Shown: in pieces, positions 27,168 to 37,137 of the stretch
Numbering within the stretch: the first letter of the stretch is position 1
Layout of the letters: each line of letters starts with the position of its first letter
NCBI GenBank assembly: GCA_034506175.1
Contig: JAPDQB010000026.1
Span: 1 to 64,000, forward strand
DNA: 64,000 bases
DNA from: a candidate division KSB1 bacterium
GTDB taxonomy: Bacteria; Zhuqueibacterota; Zhuqueibacteria; Zhuqueibacterales; Zhuqueibacteraceae
Direction of reading: 5' to 3'
The notes under the pieces: model-generated
What the model was told of the DNA's origin: nothing
The model's input: only the letters and a program-made list of their open reading frames with translations
Database searches by the model: none
Made by a program: the position numbers and the translations under genes

Positions 27168-28727
27168 TCACCCGGCTAATGCGCCCAGGCTGCGATCCAG
27201 CGAGCGATACTGAATGGCCTCGCTGATAAATTCCGGTTTGATCTCGGCGCTGCCCTCCAGGTCGGCAATCGTTCGCGCGACTTTCAAAATCCGGTCGTAA
27301 GCCCGCGCCGAAAGCCCGAGCTTGGTGATGGCCAGCCGCAGCAGTTCTTCGCCGCGGCTGTCGACGCGGCAAAACTCGCGAATATCTTTCGATTCCATGC
27401 GGGCGTTGCAAAAAAGCTTGGCGGCGCGGCCGCGGTTGCGACCGCCGAACCGTGCCAGTTGCACGCGCCGCGCGGCTTCCACGCGTTGGCGAATTTGCGC
27501 CGAAGGCTCGCCGGTAATCTCGCCAGCCAGTTCCTTGTATTTGACCGCCGGCACTTCGATGTGAATGTCGATGCGATCCAACAGCGGCCCGGAAATTTTG
27601 GCCAGATATTTTTGTACTTGCAGCGGGGTGCACGAGCATTTGTTGGCCGGATCGGTTGCGTAGCCGCACGGGCATGGATTCATCGCGGCGACGAGCATAA
27701 ACTCCGCCGGATAAGTGAGCGACAACAACGCGCGCGAAATTGTGACCTTGCCGTCTTCCATGGGCTGGCGCAACACTTCGAGCACGCTTTTTTCGAACTC
27801 GGGCAGCTCGTCGAGAAACAACACGCCGTTATGCGCGAGACTCGCTTCGCCCGGCCGCGGGATTTGTCCACCGCCGATGAGGCCGGCGTAACTCGCGGTG
27901 TGATGCGGCGCGCGAAACGGCCGCGTCGCCACCAGCGCGGTATCGGGCGGCAACACCCCGGCGACGGAATGAATCTTCGTCGTCTCCAGTGCCTCGTCGA
28001 GCGTGAGGTCGGGCAAGATGGTCGGAAAACGTTTCGCCAGCATGGTTTTGCCCGAGCCGGGCGGCCCGATCATGATGAGATTGTGTCCGCCGGCGGCGGC
28101 GACTTCCATCGCGCGCTTGACGTGCTCCTGGCCGCGAACGTCGCTGAGATCAATGGCGTAATGGCGCGCCACCGAAAAAACTTCCCGCATGTCGAGCGTA
28201 AAGGACGGCAGCGCCGCGTCGCCGTTCAAAAACTCCACGACCTCGCGCAGCGAGCCAGCGGCGCGAACGTCCAAGCCGTCGGCCATCGCCGCTTCCTTGG
28301 CGTTTTCGCGCGGCAAAATAAGGCCGCGTTTTTTCTGCTCGCGCGCCGAGAGCGCAATCGGCAGCGCCCCGCGAATCGGCTGCAGCGAGCCGTCCAGCGA
28401 CAGTTCGCCGAGAATCAGATACTGCTCGAGCAAATCCGATTTGACCGTTCCCGCCGCCGCCAAAATGCCGATCGCCATCGGCAGATCGAATCCCGAGCCT
28501 TCTTTTTTCACATCAGCCGGCGCCAGATTGATCGTAATGCGTTTTTGCGGAAACTCGAATTTGGAATTTTTGACCGCGGCGTTGATGCGCTCGCGCGATT
28601 CGCGCACCGCGCCATCGGGCAGCCCGACTGTCGCAATCGCCGGAAGCTGGCCTTCCAAATGGGTTTCGACCGTCACGATGTACGCGTCAATGCCCAAAAC
28701 CGCGGCACTCAACACTTTTGAGAGCAT
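27168..28727 (-). CDS. YifB/ComM-family Mg-chelatase-like AAA+ ATPase
   Basis: The protein has 519 residues from the ATG at 28727, where the family N-terminus [16 protein letters not shown] begins. An N-terminal Lon-protease-like (ChlI) domain is followed by the AAA+ core with Walker A GPPGSGKT and Walker [12 protein letters not shown] zinc-cysteine patch NPCPCGY...CSC and the C-terminal helical Mg_chelatase_C domain follow. In Vibrio and Haemophilus, ComM is a hexameric helicase that drives branch migration during natural transformation; YifB is its enterobacterial name. The call is firm by length and motifs. No competence genes are adjacent. Confidence 0.93.
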   Translation of the reverse strand: MLSKVLSAAVLGIDAYIVTVETHLEGQLPAIATVGLPDGAVRESRERINAAVKNSKFEFPQKRITINLAPADVKKEGSGFDLPMAIGILAAAGTVKSDLLEQYLILGELSLDGSLQPIRGALPIALSAREQKKRGLILPRENAKEAAMADGLDVRAAGSLREVVEFLNGDAALPSFTLDMREVFSVARHYAIDLSDVRGQEHVKRAMEVAAAGGHNLIMIGPPGSGKTMLAKRFPTILPDLTLDEALETTKIHSVAGVLPPDTALVATRPFRAPHHTASYAGLIGGGQIPRPGEASLAHNGVLFLDELPEFEKSVLEVLRQPMEDGKVTISRALLSLTYPAEFMLVAAMNPCPCGYATDPANKCSCTPLQVQKYLAKISGPLLDRIDIHIEVPAVKYKELAGEITGEPSAQIRQRVEAARRVQLARFGGRNRGRAAKLFCNARMESKDIREFCRVDSRGEELLRLAITKLGLSARAYDRILKVARTIADLEGSAEIKPEFISEAIQYRSLDRSLGALAG

Positions 28728-28852
28728 AGCTCCCCGCCGGTTAGGAATTGTTCGTTGATTTGAATGGTTATAGTACAAAATCGCGGCAACATTGTCAATT
28801 GAAATTTCGTCAATATCAGTTAAAAAAGCAACTACAAAAAGGAGGACCCGCC

Positions 28853-30010
28853 ATGCCCGCAGCCTTCAAATGCCTCGAAACCAAACTGATTCACGCCGGC
28901 GAGCCGGAGCCGCGCATCAACGGCGCGGTGAGCATGCCGATTTTTCAATCTGCCATGTACGAATATGCCGGCGAGACCGGCTATCACGATCTCAAGTACA
29001 TTCGCCTGAACAACACGCCGAATCATCTGGCTTTGCACAAAAAATTGGCGGCGTTGGAAAATGCCGAAGACGCGCTCGTTGCTGCGAGCGGCATGGCGGC
29101 GATTTCGACCGCGCTACTCGGCGTTCTTTCCGCCGGCGACCATTTGTTGGCGCAAAACACACTTTATGGCGGCACGCACGATTTGCTCACCAAAGATTTC
29201 GCGGCCTTCGGCCTGTCGTATGATTTCATCGACGCCGACGATCCGGCATCGTGGAAAAGCAAGCTGCGTCCCAACACCAAAGCGATTTATGTCGAAACCA
29301 TGACGAATCCGCTGCTGCAAGTTGCCGATCTCAAAGCCGTGCCGCCATTTGCCAAAGCCCACGGCTTGGTTTCACTCATCGACAATACGTTCGCCAGCCC
29401 GGTCAACTTTCGCCCGGCGGAATGGGGCTTCGATCTTTCGCTGCACAGTTGCACGAAGTATTTGAACGGCCATTCCGATCTGGTCGCCGGCGCGATCATT
29501 GGCCGCGCCGGTCTCATCGAGAAAATCCGCTACAAGCTCAATCACCTTGGCGGTACGCTCGACCCGCATGCGTGTTTTCTGCTTCATCGCGGCATGAAAA
29601 CCCTGGCGGTGCGCATGAAATATCAAAACGAAAGCGCATTGCAAATCGCACGCTTTCTCGAAAAACATCCGGCCATTGCCGGCGTCAATTACCCCGGCCT
29701 CGAAAGCCATCCGCGCCACCAACGCAGCCGCGAGCTGTTCGATGGCTTCAGCGGCATGTTGAGTTTTGAAATGAAAGGTGGGCTTGAGGCAGCTCAACGC
29801 TTCCTGAAAAGCACGACCCTGCCCATTATCGCGCCCAGTCTGGGCGGCATTGAAACACTGCTGACGCGGCCGGCAACGACTTCGCACGCCGGCATGTCGC
29901 CGCAAGATCGCCGGCGTGTGGGCATCACCGACGGCCTCATTCGCATGTCGGTCGGCATCGAGGCCACCGAAGATATTATTGATGATTTTGAGCGCGCTTT
30001 AAAAATTTAG
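28853..30010 (+). CDS. PLP-dependent trans-sulfuration enzyme (cystathionine gamma-synthase/lyase family)
   Basis: The protein has 385 residues from the ATG at 28853, with AAGGAGG seven bases upstream; an upstream in-frame start lies in the divergent promoter region and is rejected. It has the Cys/Met-metabolism PLP fold: [16 protein letters not shown] and [14 protein letters not shown], with the Schiff-base Lys at residue 202. The family includes cystathionine gamma-synthase, gamma-lyase, O-acetylhomoserine sulfhydrylase and methionine gamma-lyase; sequence alone does not decide between them. A branched-chain aminotransferase follows on the same strand. It diverges from yifB. Confidence 0.9.
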   Translation: MPAAFKCLETKLIHAGEPEPRINGAVSMPIFQSAMYEYAGETGYHDLKYIRLNNTPNHLALHKKLAALENAEDALVAASGMAAISTALLGVLSAGDHLLAQNTLYGGTHDLLTKDFAAFGLSYDFIDADDPASWKSKLRPNTKAIYVETMTNPLLQVADLKAVPPFAKAHGLVSLIDNTFASPVNFRPAEWGFDLSLHSCTKYLNGHSDLVAGAIIGRAGLIEKIRYKLNHLGGTLDPHACFLLHRGMKTLAVRMKYQNESALQIARFLEKHPAIAGVNYPGLESHPRHQRSRELFDGFSGMLSFEMKGGLEAAQRFLKSTTLPIIAPSLGGIETLLTRPATTSHAGMSPQDRRRVGITDGLIRMSVGIEATEDIIDDFERALKI

Positions 30011-30105
30011 TCGCGCGCGCCAGCAGCCCGTGCATGACGCTGCGTGGCGAAAAAAGCGCCGGGACGATGAGGCAAAAAATTATTATTGCTTCAAAGAGAT
30101 CACCG

Positions 30106-30147
30106 TTGTAAATTTCAAATTGAAAATTTGCAATTTAAAATTTACAA
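30106..30147. repeat. AT-rich palindrome, copy 1
   Basis: The arms TTGTAAATTT (30106-30115) and AAATTTACAA (30138-30147) enclose AAATTGAAAATTTGCAATTT. A close relative is the palindrome at 59547-59578. It ends 17 bases before ilvE. Confidence 0.55.
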
Positions 30148-30164
30148 TTTGAACAAGGAGAAAA

Positions 30165-31103
30165 ATGGCCCTGCCCAATCATGCGTTCTTCAATGGCCGC
30201 ATCGTGCCGTATAGCGAAGCGAAAGTCGGCGTGCTCACCCACGGCTTGAATTACGGCACCGGCGTCTTTGGCGGCATCCGCGCCTACTGGAATGATGAGC
30301 AGCAACAACTTTTTATCTTTCGTCCGCACGATCACTTTCGCCGTTTTCTCGAGTCCACCAAGCTGCTGCACATGGAATTTTTCCATAGCGAAACCGACCT
30401 CACCAAAATCTTGATCGATTTGCTCCGCACCGAGAATTACAAAACCGATTGTTACATCCGTCCGATCGCCTTTTACTGCGACGAGATCATCGGCGTGCGG
30501 CTGCATGATTTGACGCCGGCGCTGGTGATGGTGGCGCTGCCGTTTGGCAAATACGTCGAAAAGGATGAAGGCTCGCACGTGACTTTTTCCTCCTGGCGGC
30601 GGGTGGAAGACGATGTGATTCCGGCGCGCGGCAAAATCACCGGTTCTTATATCAACTCGGCGTTTGCGAAAACCGACGCCCAACGCGCCGGTTTCGACGA
30701 GGCGATTATGCTCAACCGGGACGGCCACGTGTGCGAAGGCTCGGCGGAAAATATTTTTGTGGTGCGCAACGGTATGATCATGACTCCGCCGGTCTCCGAC
30801 AACATTCTTGAAGGCATCAACCGCCAGACGGTGATGACGTTGCTTCGCGACAGGCTGGGCATGAACGTGTTGGAACGCTCGATCGACCGCAGCGAAGTAT
30901 ATCTGGCGCAAGAAGTTTTTTTGACCGGCACCGGCGCGCAAATCACCGCGGTGACGCGGGTCGATCATCGCGCCATTGGCACCGGACAAATGGGCCCGAT
31001 CACCAAGAAACTCCGCGAAGTCTTCTTCGAGGTCGTGCACGGACGGGAGGAAAAATACAAGCATTGGTGCGTGCCGGTTTATGACAGCGTGGTGAGGTTG
31101 TGA
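30165..31103 (+). CDS. ilvE: branched-chain amino acid aminotransferase
   Basis: The protein has 312 residues with AAGGAG upstream. It is a fold-type IV PLP transaminase: THGLNYGTGVFGGIRAYW at the N-terminus, PARGKITGSYINS with the PLP Lys157, and GFDEAIMLNRDGHVCEGSAE for the cofactor-binding half. The reaction is 2-oxoglutarate with leucine, isoleucine or valine. Length and motifs match IlvE rather than D-alanine transaminase or ADC lyase. No other ilv gene is nearby; the upstream neighbour is the trans-sulfuration enzyme. Confidence 0.9.
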   Translation: MALPNHAFFNGRIVPYSEAKVGVLTHGLNYGTGVFGGIRAYWNDEQQQLFIFRPHDHFRRFLESTKLLHMEFFHSETDLTKILIDLLRTENYKTDCYIRPIAFYCDEIIGVRLHDLTPALVMVALPFGKYVEKDEGSHVTFSSWRRVEDDVIPARGKITGSYINSAFAKTDAQRAGFDEAIMLNRDGHVCEGSAENIFVVRNGMIMTPPVSDNILEGINRQTVMTLLRDRLGMNVLERSIDRSEVYLAQEVFLTGTGAQITAVTRVDHRAIGTGQMGPITKKLREVFFEVVHGREEKYKHWCVPVYDSVVRL

Positions 31104-31544
31104 GGGGTGTGGCGCCTCAATGTGATGATAAGCGGCATCCCGCTTCCTTAAAACATTGGTCCGTTGATATTCAAATCTGTGCAAAAAAGCAAGGAGTTTT
31201 GGGCTGGGCTCGATTTCAGCCAGTAGTCATAAGGGTTTTATGCAACTTTTGAACGCCTCCCACTTTTTAAGAAACGTCAATTTTGTGTCCAAAAAATGGG
31301 GTGCACTACAAACATCCTCGTGGAAAAATCTATGTATTGAGAATGTCTTTGCGGCTGTGGTTGATGAATCTTCCTGGCAAAAAATTTTAATTGCCTCTTT
31401 ACTTTTTAAAATAGAATTTGTAGATTGAAATAGCCGAATTGGGGCCGCGACGGGCGAATGACGAGGTTCGCGCTACGGCCAAATGATTAAACGACGACGT
31501 TGTGATGTGAAGTCTAATGGAGCTTATTCATCGGAGATGGAAAC
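31104..31544. other. noncoding leader region of clpC
   Basis: About 440 bases with no supported gene; a 62-codon open frame at 31240 has no ribosome site or family match. It should hold the clpC promoter. A TTTACT followed after 17 bases by TAGATT near 31400-31430 is a weak candidate. No HrcA CIRCE element or CtsR direct repeat was recognised. Confidence 0.45.
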
Positions 31545-34040
<2,496 letters not shown>

Positions 34041-34062
34041 CCAACACTTTTCCATTCAACAG

Positions 34063-34098
34063 GCCCGATCATTCGCTCAAAATGATCGGGCTTTTCTT
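34063..34098 (+). terminator. intrinsic terminator after clpC
   Basis: The 11-bp stem is GCCCGATCATT (34063-34073) with AATGATCGGGC (34081-34091), followed by TTTTCTTA. Confidence 0.9.
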
Positions 34099-34126
34099 AT
34101 TGGGTTAAACAAGACTGGCATTCACG

Positions 34127-35275
34127 ATGATCATTTCCCGCGCTTTTATCCGCGCTTACAAATCCGTTTTCGAGCTGGCCTTTCCGCTGGATCCCAAAAT
34201 CACCACGCTGATCGGCGCGAACGAAAGCGGCAAAACCAACATTTTACGCGCGCTGCAAGCCTTCTCACCGGCGACGCCGTTTGATAACAGCCTCACTTGC
34301 CAGTATTCCGATTACTACTATCAGGGAAAAAGCCCGGAAGTGGCGCTGGAGTTCACCCAAATTTCCAAGGAAAACCGGCGCAGTTTGCTGCGCTTCAGCG
34401 AAGCGTTCAAAGACAATGAAAGTTTTTTGATTCGACGCGATGGCCCCGGGCTGGAGAATTATCATCTTTTCATCAACGAAGCCGAGGTGCCGCTCAAGGA
34501 CATCGACAAGCTGCTGCTCAGCCTGCCCAAATTTCTTTACTTTGATTCGATTCCGCTGTTGAAAAGCCGCGCGACGCTGCAGGATTTGATAAACGGCAAC
34601 GAGCAGTTTCGCACCGAGCGGAATTTGCTGCACATCGGCGGCATCAGCAATCCCGAAATTATTTTCGAGGACAACACGCGCGGCCGGCGCGCCAGCGAGG
34701 AGGCCAGCCGGCTGATCACGCAGCAAATCCGCCGCGTCTGGTCGCAGGAGCCGACCATCGAGGTGAAGCTCAACGTCAATGGCAATATTCTCTACATCGA
34801 TCTTTCCGACGGCACCACGGTTTTTGACACGCCGGAATCGCGCAGTCTGGGCTTTCGCTGGTATCTCTCCTTCTATATCAATTTCATTGCGCAGACGTTC
34901 GAGGCCCGCGCCAATGATTATTTCTTTTTGATCGACGAGCCGGGGATTCATTTGCATCCGGCCGGTCAAAAAGATTTGGCCAAAATCATGGAAGATTTGG
35001 CCACCAAAAACCAGCTTATCTTTACCACCCACTCGCCGTTCATGATCAATCGCGAGCATCCGGAGCGCGTGCGTCTCGTTTCAAAGGACAAGGACGGCAC
35101 GCGCGTCGACAGCGAAGCCTATCGCCAAAACTGGAAGCCACTGCGCAGCTCGATCGGCTTGATGGTGGGCGACTTGTTCTTCTTCAGCGAGCGCGGTGTG
35201 AACGCGGCAGCAGCACCACAGAAAAAATTTTCCTTTCTCCGCCGCCCCGCGAAAGATGCTGTTGTGGAAAAATAA
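34127..35275 (+). CDS. OLD-like AAA ATPase without TOPRIM domain
   Basis: The protein has 382 residues. It is an AAA_15/AAA_21-type ATPase of the OLD/RecF branch: Walker A GANESGKTN near residue 28 and Walker B YFFLIDEPGIHLHPAGQ, then the switch THSPFMI. The C-terminus ends soon after GDLFFFSERG, where OLD nucleases normally go on into the TOPRIM nuclease domain with EG(x)D. Here only about 25 lysine-rich residues follow, so it is an ATPase-only form or a truncated gene. No RloC/Gabija-like partner is adjacent. It starts after the clpC terminator and is followed 14 bases later by a P1 peptidase gene. Confidence 0.8.
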   Translation: MIISRAFIRAYKSVFELAFPLDPKITTLIGANESGKTNILRALQAFSPATPFDNSLTCQYSDYYYQGKSPEVALEFTQISKENRRSLLRFSEAFKDNESFLIRRDGPGLENYHLFINEAEVPLKDIDKLLLSLPKFLYFDSIPLLKSRATLQDLINGNEQFRTERNLLHIGGISNPEIIFEDNTRGRRASEEASRLITQQIRRVWSQEPTIEVKLNVNGNILYIDLSDGTTVFDTPESRSLGFRWYLSFYINFIAQTFEARANDYFFLIDEPGIHLHPAGQKDLAKIMEDLATKNQLIFTTHSPFMINREHPERVRLVSKDKDGTRVDSEAYRQNWKPLRSSIGLMVGDLFFFSERGVNAAAAPQKKFSFLRRPAKDAVVEK

Positions 35276-35289
35276 ATTTACCCCGAACC

Positions 35290-36216
35290 ATGTTGAATTC
35301 TCTTTGCGATGTTCCCGGCGTTCGTCTCGGCCATGCGCAGGATGAAAACGCCCGCACGGGCTGCACGGTGATTTTGCCGGATCGTCCCGCTGTAGCTGGC
35401 GTTGACGTGCGCGGCTCGGCGCCCGGCTCGCGCGAAATCGAGGCGCTCAAGCCGGTGCGGTTGGTGCAGGAGATTCACGGCATTTTACTCACCGGCGGCA
35501 GCGCCTTTGGCTTGGACGCGGCCGGTGGCGTGCAAAAATATCTCGAAGAACGCGGCATTGGCTACGATGTGCAAGTCGCCAAAGTTCCGATCGTGCCGGC
35601 GGCGGTGATTTTCGATTTAGCCGTCGGCGACGCCACAGTTCGCCCGACCGCTGCGATGGCTTATCGCGCCTGTGAAACTGCTTCGTACACGGAAACGCGC
35701 CTGGGACTCGTCGGCGTGGGCTGCGGCGCCACCGTCGGCAAAATTCGCGGTGTGCAGCACGGCATGTTCGGCGGCGTCGGCATGGCCTCGTGGAAAAGTG
35801 GCCAACTTGTGGTTGGCGCGCTGGCGGTCGTCAATGCGCTGGGAGACGTGATCGATCCGAAGAGCGGAAAAATTATCGCCGGCGCCAAAAATGATGACGG
35901 CAGTTTTTTAAACACGCCACAACATTTGAAAGCCAACGTGCTCTCTCCATTCAAAAGTTGGGGCAATACGACCCTCGCCGTCGTCGCCACCAATGCGGCA
36001 TTCAAAAAAGAAGGCGTCACCAAAATTGCCGAGATGGCGCAGGATGGCTTGGCTCAGGTCATCCGCCCGGCGCACACGCTTTTTGACGGCGACATGGTTT
36101 TTGCGTTCAGTGTTGGCGACGAATCAGCCGAAGTCATGGCCGTCGGCGCAATTGCCGCGGAGCTGGTGGCACAGGCGATTGTGCAGGCGGTGAGGGTGAG
36201 TAATACTTCAACATAA
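35290..36216 (+). CDS. P1-family (NylC-like) Ntn hydrolase, cytoplasmic
   Basis: The protein has 308 residues and no signal peptide. The P1 pattern is present (NSLCDVPGVRLGHAQDEN, TGCTVILP, ILLTGGSAFGLDAAGG). The cleavage site here is GNTTLAVVATNA with Asn226-Thr227, so the nucleophile would be Thr. That matches NylC-type members (cleavage Asn-Thr) rather than the DmpA type (Gly-Ser) seen at 24576. Family members cleave amide bonds in peptides or oligoamides. The substrate is unknown. Confidence 0.85.
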   Translation: MLNSLCDVPGVRLGHAQDENARTGCTVILPDRPAVAGVDVRGSAPGSREIEALKPVRLVQEIHGILLTGGSAFGLDAAGGVQKYLEERGIGYDVQVAKVPIVPAAVIFDLAVGDATVRPTAAMAYRACETASYTETRLGLVGVGCGATVGKIRGVQHGMFGGVGMASWKSGQLVVGALAVVNALGDVIDPKSGKIIAGAKNDDGSFLNTPQHLKANVLSPFKSWGNTTLAVVATNAAFKKEGVTKIAEMAQDGLAQVIRPAHTLFDGDMVFAFSVGDESAEVMAVGAIAAELVAQAIVQAVRVSNTST

Positions 36217-36269
36217 ATCAAAACGCCTCAGACTCAAGATCAAAAATCCAGTTGCATGATTCAAGATTT

Positions 36270-36428
36270 GAAGTAAACATCAAAGCGCGTTTTTTGCGTT
36301 CCGGCGTTTTCGATGTTCAAAGTTTAGTTACAATTCCTCGGGCAAAACTTTTACGAAAACTTGGCATTCTATCTTCAGAAAACCTCGCCGAAATTGAAAA
36401 GGCCGTGCGTTTCTGGCGCGGGTTATAA
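36270..36428 (+). pseudogene. C-terminal fragment of a PemK/MazF-family toxin
   Basis: A frame running to the TAA at 36426 reads GVFDVQSLVTIPRAKLLRKL and then GILSSENLAEIEKAVRFWRG. This resembles the C-terminal half of PemK/MazF-type toxins (VATVP.AKL.RKLG.L....L..VE.AVR.WLGL). No start codon or N-terminal half is present; the preceding bases run straight from the P1 peptidase stop. It is probably a decayed toxin gene. The similarity was judged by eye and a profile search would decide. Confidence 0.45.
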
Positions 36429-36432
36429 ATAC

Positions 36433-36963
36433 ATGATCATCCCCTACAACAACCTCTCCCCCAAAATCGGCAAAAACGTTTTCATCGCGCCGAACGCGAC
36501 GATCATGGGCGACGTTGAAATCGGCGACGATGCCAGCATTTGGTTCAACACCGTCATTCGTGGCGATGTGAATTATATTCGCGTCGGCCCGCAGACGAAC
36601 ATTCAGGATTTGTGTATGTGCCACGTCACGCTCAACAAATGGCCGCTGATCATCGGCGAAGGCGTGACCATCGGACACGGCGTCGTGGTGCATGGCTGCG
36701 TGATCAAAGATTATTGTTTGATCGGCATGGGCGCGCGGATTCTTGACGGCGCGCAGGTGGGGCCGCATGCGTTGGTCGCGGCCGGCGCGGTGGTGCGCGA
36801 GGGTTTTGTTGTGCCGGAATATTCGCTGGTGGCCGGCGTGCCGGCTGAAGTCAAACGCCGGCTCACGGATCAGGAAATCGAAAATCTCACCGCCTCAACG
36901 GCGCGGTATGTCGGTTATAAAAATACCTACCTCGCGGCGGGGGTGGGGCATTTCTCGCTTTGA
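36433..36963 (+). CDS. gamma-carbonic anhydrase family protein
   Basis: The protein has 176 residues from the ATG at 36433. It is a left-handed beta-helix hexapeptide protein with VEIGDDASIWFNTVIRGD, IQDLCMCHVT, IGHGVVVHGC and a C-terminal helix. His at CHVT, IGHG and VHGC are the zinc ligand positions of the CamH/YrdA-like branch. Length matches the usual 170-180. Whether it is an active carbonic anhydrase cannot be told from sequence; many of this branch are not. No ribosome site is visible and the start lies four bases after the MazF-like fragment. Confidence 0.88.
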   Translation: MIIPYNNLSPKIGKNVFIAPNATIMGDVEIGDDASIWFNTVIRGDVNYIRVGPQTNIQDLCMCHVTLNKWPLIIGEGVTIGHGVVVHGCVIKDYCLIGMGARILDGAQVGPHALVAAGAVVREGFVVPEYSLVAGVPAEVKRRLTDQEIENLTASTARYVGYKNTYLAAGVGHFSL

Positions 36964-37010
36964 GATTCTCCCTCCCAGTTTATTATCAAGTATTGTGTTT
37001 GGTCGAAAGA

Positions 37011-37030
37011 AGATTCTTTACAGAATGACA
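37011..37030. repeat. dispersed repeat AGATTCTTTACAGAATGACA
   Basis: One copy of the ATTC.GAA / TTC..GAAT word family that also occurs at 16289-16353 and 63472-63489. It is intergenic, 107 bases ahead of the pseudo-GH2 gene. Confidence 0.55.
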
Positions 37031-37137
37031 TTGCCCTTGTGAATTGCCTATTGCAACTTGCTTTTCAAACAAGATTTTGTTAGATTTTACAATTGCAAAT
37101 TTGGCAAAAGCTTTTCATCTAAGGAGGCATCGTGGCG

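Noticed and set aside
31240..31428. 62-codon plus-strand ORF before clpC
   Set aside because: No ribosome site or family match; it lies in the probable clpC leader.
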